Shown here piece after piece: positions 1-6,880 of a DNA stretch of 14,354 nucleotides. Numbering within the stretch: the stretch's first letter is position 1; each line of letters begins with the position of its first letter. Origin of the DNA: BJGO01 sp964640655 (lineage in GTDB: Bacteria; Bacteroidota; Bacteroidia; Chitinophagales; UBA10324); the NCBI GenBank assembly GCA_964640655.1, contig CAZXFT010000033.1, positions 1-14,354 on the forward strand, in the 5' to 3' direction. Both the position numbers and the translations under genes were made by a program. The notes beneath the pieces were generated by a model. That model saw only the letters and a list, made by a program, of their open reading frames with translations. It had not been told where the DNA came from and ran no database searches.

Positions 1-1283
1 GCTTGCACGGTATATAAATCTGCGAGGTACATTTCTACAGGGTCTTTGGTTTTTTCACCAATTCCAAATGCAGTACCTGGTGTAGTAGGCAGAATGATGA
101 ATTCGTTTTGTTCTAAAATTTGTAAAGTTTTATTACGAATCAAGCGGCGCATCTTTTGTGCTTTAGCATAATAAGCATCGTAATAGCCGGCACTCAACAC
201 AAAGGTGCCCAACATAATGCGGCGCTTCACTTCTGCCCCAAAACCTTCGCTGCGATTTTTACGGTAGGTGCTTTCCAGGTCGGTAGCATTCTGACTCCGA
301 TAACCGTAACGAATACCATCGAAGCGAGAAAGGTTTGAAGATGCCTCGGCAGTAGTGAGCAGGTAATACGTGGGTACCAGATAATCGAGTTCTTTAAATG
401 AAGTAAGTGATGTGCTGTGTCCTTCTTCATTTAATTTATCAAATACTTTTTTCATTGTGCCCGAAATTTCAGCATCCAGTTTAGGGTGATTGATAGCTTC
501 GGGGAATGAAGCCACTTTGATTTTATCGTTGAAGGATAATTGTTTGCTGTATTCATCCACCACATGTGATGAGCAAGTTGCATCCATGGCATCCTTTCCG
601 CTTGTCACTTCAAGCACCACAGCAGCATCCTCTATATGATTGCTGAAAACACCAATCTGATCGAAAGAAGAAGCGTAGGCTATTAAACCATAGCGCGACA
701 CACGACCATAAGTAGGTTTAATTCCAAACACACCGCACAACGAAGCCGGCTGACGAATAGAGCCTCCGGTATCGGTTCCCAAAGCCACAGTGCACATATC
801 CATTTGAACGGCAACAGCACTGCCACCCGAAGAGCCGCCGGGCACCTTGCTTTCGTCTAAACCGTTTTTGCAAATACCATAAGCCGAGTTTTCGTTCGAT
901 GAGCCCATGGCAAACTCGTCGCAGTTGCAACGACCAATGATGATGGCATCTTCGTCCAGCAGGCGCTGAATAGCAGTGGCGTTGTAAATCGAAGTATATC
1001 CACCAAGTATTTTAGAAGCCGACGAGGTATGGTGTCCTTTATGATTCAGCACATCCTTATTGGCGATTACCATGCCTGCCAGTTTTCCTGCTGTGCCGTT
1101 TTTAATTTTTTCTTCTATTCGGGCAGCGTGTTGAAGCGCTTCCTCGGCATATACTTCCAGAAAGGCATTCAGATGAGCGTGTTTATTGATATTGTCAATA
1201 TAATACTGCACTACCTGAGTCAATTTCAGGCTGCCGTTTTGTAGTTGTTGTTGAATGTCGGTAAACGAAGAATATTTCTTCAA
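1..1283 (-). CDS. gatA: Glutamyl/aspartyl-tRNA amidotransferase subunit A (partial, C-terminus off window)
   Basis: GatA is the amidase subunit of GatCAB, which converts Glu-tRNA(Gln) and/or Asp-tRNA(Asn) to the amidated forms in the cytoplasm, releasing ammonia from glutamine. Reading the minus strand gives about 427 codons with no stop, and the frame leaves the window before the C-terminus; the family is usually about 475-490 residues. The amidase-signature triad is visible: Lys76 (VIANKDV), cis-Ser151 (PGGSSGGS) and Ser175 (GTDTGGSIRQPA), with the same mutual spacing as in characterised GatA proteins. The start is inferred to be TTG at 1283-1281. An in-frame TAG lies two codons upstream, the first ATG is only at about codon 71, and the residues after the TTG (KKYSSFTDIQQ) look like a normal GatA N-terminus. 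tatA ends 24 bases upstream on the same strand, so the two are probably co-transcribed. Identity is secure; the start codon is less so. Confidence 0.95.
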   Translation of the reverse strand, partial: MKKYSSFTDIQQQLQNGSLKLTQVVQYYIDNINKHAHLNAFLEVYAEEALQHAARIEEKIKNGTAGKLAGMVIANKDVLNHKGHHTSSASKILGGYTSIYNATAIQRLLDEDAIIIGRCNCDEFAMGSSNENSAYGICKNGLDESKVPGGSSGGSAVAVQMDMCTVALGTDTGGSIRQPASLCGVFGIKPTYGRVSRYGLIAYASSFDQIGVFSNHIEDAAVVLEVTSGKDAMDATCSSHVVDEYSKQLSFNDKIKVASFPEAINHPKLDAEISGTMKKVFDKLNEEGHSTSLTSFKELDYLVPTYYLLTTAEASSNLSRFDGIRYGYRSQNATDLESTYRKNRSEGFGAEVKRRIMLGTFVLSAGYYDAYYAKAQKMRRLIRNKTLQILEQNEFIILPTTPGTAFGIGEKTKDPVEMYLADLYTVQ

Positions 1284-1307
1284 GAGCTATAACGTTGTTC
1301 GCGGGTA

Positions 1308-1523
1308 TTAATCTTTCTTGCTTTCTTTCTTTTCTTCTTTCATACCATCCTCAATTTCCTTTTGAGCGGTGTTTTTGGCATTGTTAAACTCGCGAATGCC
1401 ATTACCGATGCCGCGCATCAATTCAGGTATTTTTTTGCCACCGAATAGAAGTAATATGGCCAAGAAGATGAGAATCCACTCGCTGCCACCCGGCATACTG
1501 ATGAGGAAAAGATTGTTGAACAT
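1308..1523 (-). CDS. tatA: Sec-independent protein translocase subunit TatA/E
   Basis: This 71-residue protein has the standard TatA layout. A short N-terminal stretch ends in PGGSEW, followed by one membrane helix (about residues 15-27, ILIFLAILLLFGG), the conserved hinge GGKKIPEL, an amphipathic helix (RGIGNGIREFNNA) and a charged Lys/Glu-rich tail. TatA polymerises to form the pore that moves folded twin-arginine substrates across the inner membrane. Length and architecture match Bacteroidota TatA. The ATG at 1523 is chosen because family members carry about ten residues before the PGGSEW motif; Met10 would be the only alternative. A TAnnTTTG element (TACCTTTG) lies about 20 bases upstream of the ATG. 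gatA follows 24 bases downstream on the same strand. No tatC is present in the window. Confidence 0.93.
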   Translation of the reverse strand: MFNNLFLISMPGGSEWILIFLAILLLFGGKKIPELMRGIGNGIREFNNAKNTAQKEIEDGMKEEKKESKKD

Positions 1524-1542
1524 GACTTAATTGATTGAGTGG

Positions 1543-1550
1543 CAAAGGTA
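1543..1550 (-). promoter_or_regulatory. Putative -7 element for tatA-gatA
   Basis: On the minus strand this reads TACCTTTG, a full match to the Bacteroidota -7 consensus TAnnTTTG. It lies about 20 bases before the tatA ATG, giving a short leader. I see no clear TTG at the expected -33 distance, so the call rests on the -7 box and its position. Confidence 0.45.
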
Positions 1551-1589
1551 ACAGTAAGTTCTGCAAATAGAATGACTTGCGTATAAATA

Positions 1590-1618
1590 AAAAAGCCACC
1601 GATTAGTGGTGGCTTTTT
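1590..1618 (-). terminator. Intrinsic terminator after tRNA-Asn
   Basis: Two perfect 11-base arms, AAAAAGCCACC and GGTGGCTTTTT, enclose a 7-base loop. On the minus strand the hairpin is followed by a T-rich tract. It lies directly downstream of tRNA-Asn and upstream of tatA, so it should separate the tRNA transcript from the tatA-gatA unit. Confidence 0.85.
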
Positions 1619-1623
1619 GTTTG

Positions 1624-1697
1624 CTCCCCCTCCAGGACTTGAACCTGGGACCTACTGATTAACAGTCAGCCGCTCTAACCAACTGAGCTAAGGAGGA
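1624..1697 (-). tRNA. tRNA-Asn (anticodon GTT)
   Basis: The minus strand folds as a 74-base cloverleaf. The acceptor arm TCCTCCT pairs with AGGGGGA (one T-G wobble) and is followed by discriminator G. The D-arm is GCTC/GAGC. The anticodon loop is CTGTTAA with anticodon GTT (Asn), and the T-arm is CCAGG-TTCAAGT-CCTGG. The 3' CCA is not encoded; the genome continues CAA after the discriminator base. The gene has its own -33/-7 promoter upstream and an intrinsic terminator downstream, so it is a single-gene unit. Confidence 0.96.
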
Positions 1698-1719
1698 GTT
1701 TCCCGTTTTTTCGGGACGG

Positions 1720-1749
1720 CAAATTTATGCTTTTAGACTATTTCGCAAA
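1720..1749 (-). promoter_or_regulatory. Putative promoter of tRNA-Asn
   Basis: The minus strand carries TTTG (1749-1746), an 18-base spacer and TAAATTTG (1727-1720), which fits the Bacteroidota TTTG/TAnnTTTG arrangement. The -7 box ends 22 bases before the tRNA 5' end. A small inverted repeat, TCCCG-N6-CGGGA at 1701-1716, lies in the expected leader. Confidence 0.6.
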
Positions 1750-1888
1750 GGATTTTTAAAAAATAGTTGGGAATAGTTTATAAGGGCAATCATTTCTCTG
1801 ATACTGGAGTGAATTTGCATAAGCCGGTTCATAAGGATTAAACTCATTGCCTTTTACAACGAAAAGCAATAAACGCTTAGAAAATCTC
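1750..1888. other. Non-coding spacer between the tRNA-Asn promoter and the dnaN fragment
   Basis: No convincing reading frame or RNA is visible. A weak bulged hairpin is present at 1846-1870 (ATTGCCTTTT / AAAAGCAAT). If the downstream module is an insertion, this stretch would be the original sequence that followed dnaN. Confidence 0.4.
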
Positions 1889-2044
1889 CTAATTAACCAT
1901 AATCGGCATCACCAGCATCAGCAAATCTTCGTTATCGTTTTGTATGGTTGGAGAAACCAGCACGGCGCGGCTTGGAGTAGAGAACTCGAACATTACTTCT
2001 TCGGATGGAGCAGAGGATAGCCGCTTTCAATGCGGAGGAACTTA
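1889..2044 (-). pseudogene. dnaN: Truncated duplicate of the dnaN 3' end
   Basis: Positions 1890-2017 are identical, base for base by eye, to 5635-5762, the last codons of the intact dnaN in the window, and lie in the same orientation. The copy still has an in-frame stop (TAG instead of TAA). Similarity continues to about 2044 with small block changes that shift the frame and put a TGA upstream, so only about 35 sense codons remain and no clamp can be made. The fragment lies next to the secreted-protein module, whose other end abuts the intact dnaN, which makes it look like a duplicated target or recombination scar. Confidence 0.9.
1890..2044 (-). repeat. Left copy of direct repeat flanking the secreted-protein module
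   Basis: This pairs with 5635-5784 in direct orientation, about 3.7 kb apart. It has a 128-bp identical core (1890-2017), then a diverged edge ending in AGGAACTTA (to 2044). The copies match the 3' end of dnaN. Confidence 0.92.
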
Positions 2045-2057
2045 AGTTTTTAATTAC

Positions 2058-2088
2058 TTGATTCTCATAAGTTAATTAGTTACATTCG
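2058..2088 (+). promoter_or_regulatory. Putative promoter of the secreted-protein operon
   Basis: TTG (2058-2060), a 20-base spacer and TACATTCG (2081-2088) resemble the Bacteroidota TTG-N19-21-TAnnTTTG promoter with one mismatch in the -7 box. It lies 23 bases upstream of the ATG at 2112, supporting 2112 as the original start of the first secreted-protein gene. Confidence 0.45.
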
Positions 2089-2111
2089 TTCTAACAAAAA
2101 CCATAATTGTT

Positions 2112-2171
2112 ATGAAAAATTTTATCCCCCCCCCCATTTACAAGATTTATCATTCTTGTAGTAATGTTTAA
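2112..2171 (+). other. Frame-shifted signal-peptide start of the first secreted-protein gene
   Basis: The ATG at 2112 opens a frame that, with the ten C present, reads MKNFIPPP and then runs into a TAA at 2169-2171 after 19 residues. If the C run had nine or twelve bases, the same ATG would read through FTRFIILVVMFNIFQLSA into the long frame at 2164, giving a charged n-region, a hydrophobic core and a cleavage region near TMAQ, a typical Sec signal peptide. This is the likely true N-terminus, currently out of frame. Confidence 0.75.
2126..2135 (+). repeat. Poly-C tract (C10) inside signal-peptide codons
   Basis: Ten consecutive C lie 14 bases after the ATG at 2112. Homopolymer runs of this length slip easily. 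Losing one C, or gaining two, joins the signal peptide to the 523-codon downstream frame. This may be a contingency (phase-variation) tract or a read-length error at a homopolymer. Confidence 0.85.
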
Positions 2172-3735
2172 CATTTTTCAGTTGAGTGCCACACACTACA
2201 CTATGGCGCAGTGTTTTCAACCTGCTGTAGTGAACGAGAGCGGAACCGATCCGGGAAATATTAGTGGAATAAACTGGACCGGTAACGACGTTAAAGTAGT
2301 TGACGAAGAAGTTATGCGAGTGAATGTCTGGGATGGCAGCTATTGCGGATTAGGTTGGGATTATTTTGATGGCACAACAACGCATACCGGTTTATTAATG
2401 ATAGAGGATTGCGGTGACCCGGATGTTGCCCTAATCCATAACGGGACAGACTGGTATGCCCTAGTGGCGCGCACGTCTGCTGCTGACCAAGGAGTTTATT
2501 TGGATATATACCAATGGCAAACTATACCTGGTGCATTTGTACCACTCTCAGGTAATACTGACATCCTTTTATCATCAAACACTTATGCCTACTTGAACAA
2601 TGTAAACATAGATGCGGACATGGCGGGTAATTTTGCTGTGATATGGGATGATGCCAATACGGGCAACATAGAAATGATTGGCGGTACAACTGCGACAAAT
2701 AGCAATCCGGCACTAAGCACAAGTGGTGTTAAAACTATTCCAAACACAGATGGGCATTATCTGCCGGATGTTTGTTTATATACCAATTACAATAATACTA
2801 TTCTTGTAAACTATTCATACTTAAGCGGCGATTTCACAACCATATATGTTGGAACAGATTTGTTCAGCGATTTAACGGGAGCCGCTAATTTGTCGAACGC
2901 CACGCCATTTTCGCAACAGCATAACGATAACCTCGACCATCCACGAATTGCAAGCAGCTCAAAAGTAGTGGGAACACCCACCAATCAATACAATGTATGG
3001 ACGGTAGTGGCGGCAAGGCCATATCAGGACAGGAATGATATAATAGGCCATACGATGTGGGATAACGCGGTGGTTGATTTGGTTTATACTGATGGTAGCA
3101 TGAGCGCCAACCTGTGCGATATAGGCTACGAAACCTACAATAGGTTTCCTGTGGTAACATATTGCAATGCCCCACGGGGCTATATGGTAGGGTGGAGCTG
3201 CGGCTTTGACCAATCGCACGAATTTAACCCGTACGGGATTGTTGCCCTGCGCTGTAAGTATGACGGCACTTATAATCCGATCACAGATAACAACATTACA
3301 TATCACGGTTTCTTGGTGGTGAATTCGGGCAACACAAACAATACGTATGAATATATGCTGTCTTTGGCGGGCCGGGATAACGACCATTACACGCACAATG
3401 TTTTATATACCTTCTACTTTGATAACACAAATGATATTCTTTATAAAGAAGTGGATTGGCTGGCTCCTACGTTGCGGTTGGAAGAAGCATCTGCATTATC
3501 CGTATTCCCCAACCCATTCCATTCTAACCTGAGCATTACGGGAAATGCAGATGATGTATATGCCATAGAGATAACAGATATAAATGGCAAACAAATATTT
3601 GCACAGAGAAATACACTGGCACTATTGAATAAAGCCATGAATGAATTTGCCTCCCAGTGCAATTCAGGGGTGTATATTACAATGATAAAGGACTTGCAGG
3701 GCAAGGAATACAGAACCAAGCTGGTTAAACTCTAA
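2164..3735 (+). CDS. Secreted protein with T9SS type A C-terminal sorting domain; N-terminus frame-shifted
   Basis: The open frame encodes 523 residues from the ATG at 2164; joined to the signal peptide at 2112 it would be 540. Residues about 437-523 form a type IX secretion sorting domain: VFPNPF near its start, the strand-turn EITDINGKQIF, SGVYI and the end TKLVKL. Such domains guide cargo through the outer membrane and are removed on secretion. The body is rich in Asn, Asp, Thr, Gly and aromatic residues, with blocks such as VALIHNGTDWYALVA and NVWTVVAARP that suggest a beta-propeller-like fold. I do not recognise a specific family or catalytic motif. The start at 2164 lacks the positively charged n-region of a signal peptide, so it is probably not the native start. 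The next gene follows 17 bases after the stop, indicating an operon. The function is probably cell-surface or extracellular, but the ligand is unknown. Confidence 0.85.
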   Translation: MFNIFQLSATHYTMAQCFQPAVVNESGTDPGNISGINWTGNDVKVVDEEVMRVNVWDGSYCGLGWDYFDGTTTHTGLLMIEDCGDPDVALIHNGTDWYALVARTSAADQGVYLDIYQWQTIPGAFVPLSGNTDILLSSNTYAYLNNVNIDADMAGNFAVIWDDANTGNIEMIGGTTATNSNPALSTSGVKTIPNTDGHYLPDVCLYTNYNNTILVNYSYLSGDFTTIYVGTDLFSDLTGAANLSNATPFSQQHNDNLDHPRIASSSKVVGTPTNQYNVWTVVAARPYQDRNDIIGHTMWDNAVVDLVYTDGSMSANLCDIGYETYNRFPVVTYCNAPRGYMVGWSCGFDQSHEFNPYGIVALRCKYDGTYNPITDNNITYHGFLVVNSGNTNNTYEYMLSLAGRDNDHYTHNVLYTFYFDNTNDILYKEVDWLAPTLRLEEASALSVFPNPFHSNLSITGNADDVYAIEITDINGKQIFAQRNTLALLNKAMNEFASQCNSGVYITMIKDLQGKEYRTKLVKL

Positions 3736-3752
3736 CAATAAGATTAACCATT

Positions 3753-5561
3753 ATGCGAATACTGTTTTTGCTTATTGTTATCCTGATTTCGTATATACAT
3801 TCCACAGCACAATACCAAAATAGGTACTGGCATTTTGGTTATAATGTATGTTTAGATTTTGCCGGAGGCGAACCTGCCTATGTTTCAGGGAGCGCTATGC
3901 AATCGAATGAAGGCTGCGCTACACAATGTGATGCAGCGGGAAACCTTTTGTTTTATAGCAATGGTGAAACAGTTTATAATAAACTAAACCAGGTGATGGA
4001 CAATGGCGACAGTATTGGCGGGCATAACAGTTCGGCGCAGTCTGTTGTTATTGTCCCTGACCCGGGTAACACGAATGAATATTATCTGTTTACCACGGAT
4101 GCTTACGAGCACCAATTTCAAAATGGGCTTTGCTGGAGCAAGGTTAATATGGCTGAAAATGGAGGTTTGGGGAAAGTTTATGTTAAGAAACAAACATTAA
4201 TAACAAACGGTATTACAGAGCGATTAATTGCCGTTAAAAGACCAGGCTGTTTAGGCTACTGGGTAGTTACCTATCAAGAGCAAGGCAATTACATTGTTTA
4301 TGACATTGATGAGTCTGGAATACAGAGCCCTGTTTCGTATCCATTAAGTTTGATGATTGAACATCCTTTATATAAAATTGGAGAAATTATTTTAAACACT
4401 TCTGGGACGTTTATAGCAAACTATTCTTGGTTTAAAAGACAAATAGAAATATTGAATTTTAACTTATCTAATGGAGCGTTAAATAATCCTATTCTAATTA
4501 ATAAACAAAATGTTAGTTTTATTAAAGGGGCATCCTTTATTGATGACAGCACACTAATTATATCAACAGAATCTCCCCATAGATTGTATAAGTTAATAAT
4601 TAGTACTAATTCTGTTGGTGAAATCGAAACTACAATTGACTCTATTAATATCGGCTTTGTACCCGCTCGATTGTCCAGACCAATTAATAATTCTCTTTAC
4701 ATTGCAAGAGAGCATAAAAAATTTATCAGTTCATTAAGCACAACAGGCAGCTTTAGTATTAATAACTTGTCTGATAGTGCGGTGGTATTACTAACCAAAT
4801 GTAGGATTGGTATGCCTAACGAGGTTGTCATCCCCTCTCCCCAACACTATCCGCCACAGGCTTTTTTCACGGCTGATGTTTTGAAAATCTGTCCCGATTC
4901 GTGCATTGCATTTAAGAACACCAGTTGCGATGCTTATCAGTTCGAATGGTTTTTTGAAGGGGGAGTGCCTTCGTATTCAACGGAAAAGAATCCTCAGAAC
5001 ATTTGTTACCCGGAGTCGGGGAACTACGGGGTGATGTTGGTGGCGCATCATGGTACATATTCCGATACCGCCTTTATGCCCGACCTCATACAGGTGTACG
5101 AGACTCCGCAGTTTAGTATAGCGCAAAACGGCAATATATTGTATTGCAGCAATCCACAACCGGGCAATACCTATCAATGGTATCTTAACGGTATCGAGAT
5201 TAGTGGAGCTACGACTTCAACTTATGAAGCTACACAGAATGGCACCTACCAACTGCAAGTAACTGGCGCTCAGGGATGTAAAACCACTCAAAGTATTGAG
5301 GTAATAGTGTCTGGTTATTCTTATCCGATGAGCATTTGCGATGTATCCTTAATAAATCTTACAGAACCATTCATTCAAATTAATAATACCGGCAGCAGCC
5401 GTGTTCAATACCATCTTACGGATGTGAATGGCCGTATCATACACAAAGGGGAATTGACTGCTTATGCAGGCCATAGTATTACACTGGAAGGTAGTGGTGT
5501 TTATTTTCTGCAAGTACAGTGCGAGCTGGGAGTTAAGGTTTATAAGGTTATAGGAATGTGA
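3753..5561 (+). CDS. Secreted PKD/Ig-like protein with T9SS C-terminal domain
   Basis: This 602-residue protein begins with a signal peptide (RILFLLIVILISYIHSTAQ, cleavage about residue 20). Residues about 25-350 resemble the N-terminal beta-propeller-like region common in Bacteroidota surface proteins: YWHFG, LDFAGG, a DAAGNLLFYSNG block, SSAQSVVIVPDPG, then YYLFTTDA. A PKD domain follows at about 365-450 (FEWFFEGGVPSYSTEKNPQ, then SGNYGVMLV). An Ig-like module lies at about 450-522 (YQWYLNGIEISGATTSTY, NGTYQLQV, GCKTTQS). A shortened T9SS-type tail ends at 602 (DVNGRIIHKGEL, GSGVYFLQV, VYKVIGM). The protein is expected outside the cell or anchored to the outer membrane, probably in adhesion or matrix interaction, but no substrate can be read from the sequence. 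The middle of the gene (about 4180-4800) is much more AT-rich than its ends. It is the second gene of a two-gene operon and is followed by a strong terminator. Confidence 0.88.
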   Translation: MRILFLLIVILISYIHSTAQYQNRYWHFGYNVCLDFAGGEPAYVSGSAMQSNEGCATQCDAAGNLLFYSNGETVYNKLNQVMDNGDSIGGHNSSAQSVVIVPDPGNTNEYYLFTTDAYEHQFQNGLCWSKVNMAENGGLGKVYVKKQTLITNGITERLIAVKRPGCLGYWVVTYQEQGNYIVYDIDESGIQSPVSYPLSLMIEHPLYKIGEIILNTSGTFIANYSWFKRQIEILNFNLSNGALNNPILINKQNVSFIKGASFIDDSTLIISTESPHRLYKLIISTNSVGEIETTIDSINIGFVPARLSRPINNSLYIAREHKKFISSLSTTGSFSINNLSDSAVVLLTKCRIGMPNEVVIPSPQHYPPQAFFTADVLKICPDSCIAFKNTSCDAYQFEWFFEGGVPSYSTEKNPQNICYPESGNYGVMLVAHHGTYSDTAFMPDLIQVYETPQFSIAQNGNILYCSNPQPGNTYQWYLNGIEISGATTSTYEATQNGTYQLQVTGAQGCKTTQSIEVIVSGYSYPMSICDVSLINLTEPFIQINNTGSSRVQYHLTDVNGRIIHKGELTAYAGHSITLEGSGVYFLQVQCELGVKVYKVIGM

Positions 5562-5580
5562 AGAGAGCGTATTTCAATAA

Positions 5581-5613
5581 TCAAAAAGCCACTCCACTGG
5601 AGTGGCTTTTTGA
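5581..5613. terminator. Bidirectional intrinsic terminator between the secreted-protein operon and dnaN
   Basis: This is a 33-base near-perfect palindrome. The arms TCAAAAAGCCACTCCA and TGGAGTGGCTTTTTGA surround a single C. It has T-runs on both strands and sits between two convergent genes, so it can stop transcription from either side. Confidence 0.9.
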
Positions 5614-5633
5614 TTTAATGTTTATCGGAACGC

Positions 5634-6749
5634 TTAATTAACCATAATCGGCATCACCAGCATCAGCAAATCTTCGTTATCGTTTTGTATGGTTGGAGAA
5701 ACCAGCACGGCGCGGCTTGGAGTAGAGAACTCGAACATTACTTCTTCGGATGGAGCAGAGGAAAGCATTTCAATCAGGAACTTACCGTTGAATGCTATTT
5801 CTAAATCTTCACCGCTGTAGTTGCACGCTAATGTTTCATTTCCTTCGTTGCTAAACTCAATGTCGCGTGCTGTGGCGTGCAGCTCGCTGCCGCTCAATTT
5901 AAAAGTAACCTGATTGGTTGTTTTATTGGCAAAGATGATCAGGCGGCGCAGAGTGTTGAGTATATCGTTTCGGTTGATGGTGAGTTTGTTCGGGTTATCA
6001 GCGGGGATAACGGTATTGTAATCGGGATAGCGTGCATCAATCAGACGGCATATCAAACTAACATTTCCAAAGGTAAAAAAGGCATTGGATGAGTTGTAAG
6101 AGATAATCACTTGAGTATCGTCCGTAGGCAATGCACTATTTAAAAGCATTAATGCCTTGCGGGGTATAATAAAAGAAGTGGACTTTGATGCTTTAGTGTC
6201 TTTGCGTTTGTAGCGAACCAGTTTGTGTGCATCGGTTGCCACAAAGGTGATTCCCTGATTACTCAATTCAAAGTAAACACCTGTCATAGCCGGACGCAAC
6301 TCATCAGTACCAACAGCAAACAAACAAGCCGTGATGGCATTTTTTAATACGGATGAAGCCAGTTTGATGTCTTTAATATCTTCTGCTACGGGTATGCGCG
6401 GAAAGTCGTCGCCGTTTTCGCCGCTCAAGCGATACTTACCGGTACCCGATTTCATTTCCACGCCATAGTTGCGGTCGTCAATACTAAAGGTAAGAGGCTG
6501 GTCAGGAAGTGTTTTGAGAATGTTCAAAAGCATCTTTGCCGGTATGGCAATTTTGCCGTCTTCTTTTGACTCAATTTCCAAACTCGACGACATGGAAATT
6601 TCCAGATCGGTAGAGAAAAGTGTGAGCTTGCCTTTTTCTATTTCAAATAAAAAGTCTTCCAGTATAGGCAACACCGTGTTGTTGGACACCACACCATCAA
6701 TCATTTGCAGTTGCTTCAGGAGGGCAGAGGTAGAAACTATGAAGTTCAT
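5634..6749 (-). CDS. dnaN: DNA polymerase III beta subunit (sliding clamp)
   Basis: This 371-residue protein has the length and motifs of a bacterial beta clamp, the ring that tethers DNA polymerase III to DNA and recruits repair and Hda-type proteins. Visible family features are the N-terminal MNFIVSTSALLKQLQ, then NTVLPILEDFLFE, the GKYRLSGENGDDFPRIP block near residue 105-120, the domain-2 FVATDAHKLVRYKRK block, RFPDY-like RLIDARYPDYNTVIP, and the C-terminal LMLVMPIMVN, equivalent to the MPM(R/V) end that forms part of the peptide-binding pocket. The ATG at 6749 gives the expected start. The gene diverges from the permease across a 131-bp region that holds both promoters. Its last 150 bases are duplicated at 1890-2044, but this copy is complete. 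Confidence 0.97.
   Translation of the reverse strand: MNFIVSTSALLKQLQMIDGVVSNNTVLPILEDFLFEIEKGKLTLFSTDLEISMSSSLEIESKEDGKIAIPAKMLLNILKTLPDQPLTFSIDDRNYGVEMKSGTGKYRLSGENGDDFPRIPVAEDIKDIKLASSVLKNAITACLFAVGTDELRPAMTGVYFELSNQGITFVATDAHKLVRYKRKDTKASKSTSFIIPRKALMLLNSALPTDDTQVIISYNSSNAFFTFGNVSLICRLIDARYPDYNTVIPADNPNKLTINRNDILNTLRRLIIFANKTTNQVTFKLSGSELHATARDIEFSNEGNETLACNYSGEDLEIAFNGKFLIEMLSSAPSEEVMFEFSTPSRAVLVSPTIQNDNEDLLMLVMPIMVN
5635..5784 (-). repeat. Right copy of direct repeat (3' end of intact dnaN)
   Basis: These are the last 150 bases of dnaN. Positions 5635-5762 are identical to 1890-2017, and weaker similarity continues to 5784. The two copies bracket about 3.6 kb holding the two secreted-protein genes. 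Confidence 0.92.
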
Positions 6750-6788
6750 ATTGTATTAGGGCTTGGTATGCTTTTTTTTGATAGCTGC

Positions 6789-6796
6789 CAAAGATA
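6789..6796 (-). promoter_or_regulatory. Putative -7 element for dnaN
   Basis: The minus strand reads TATCTTTG, a full TAnnTTTG match, 40 bases before the dnaN ATG. No TTG is visible at the usual -33 spacing. Confidence 0.5.
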
Positions 6797-6820
6797 GAAT
6801 TTTCGGTTTGATAAGGTCTG

Positions 6821-6852
6821 TTGTTATGCACAATCTTATTTCTTTACTTTCA
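6821..6852 (+). promoter_or_regulatory. Possible promoter of the amino-acid permease
   Basis: TTG (6821-6823), a 21-base spacer and TACTTTCA (6845-6852) are a partial match to TTG/TAnnTTTG, with two mismatches at the end of the -7 box, 28 bases before the permease ATG. Confidence 0.3.
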
Positions 6853-6880
6853 CGCGTCCAACTCACCCTCAAATTGATAT

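Noticed and set aside
1701..1716. Inverted repeat TCCCG-N6-CGGGA upstream of tRNA-Asn
   Set aside because: Five-base arms around a T6 loop are common by chance; I mention it only as part of the likely leader.
1846..1870. Bulged hairpin ATTGCCTTTT / AAAAGCAAT as a terminator for the old dnaN end
   Set aside because: The stem is AT-rich, bulged and lacks a T-run; too weak to call.
2959..3396. 145-codon minus-strand open frame within the first secreted-protein gene
   Set aside because: It is antisense to a gene with a clear T9SS domain, has no recognisable domain, and overlaps another antisense frame; most likely a shadow.
1889..5784. Transposon or insertion sequence explanation for the dnaN duplication
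   Set aside because: No transposase, integrase or terminal inverted repeats are visible, and the 128-bp repeat is far longer than a target-site duplication.
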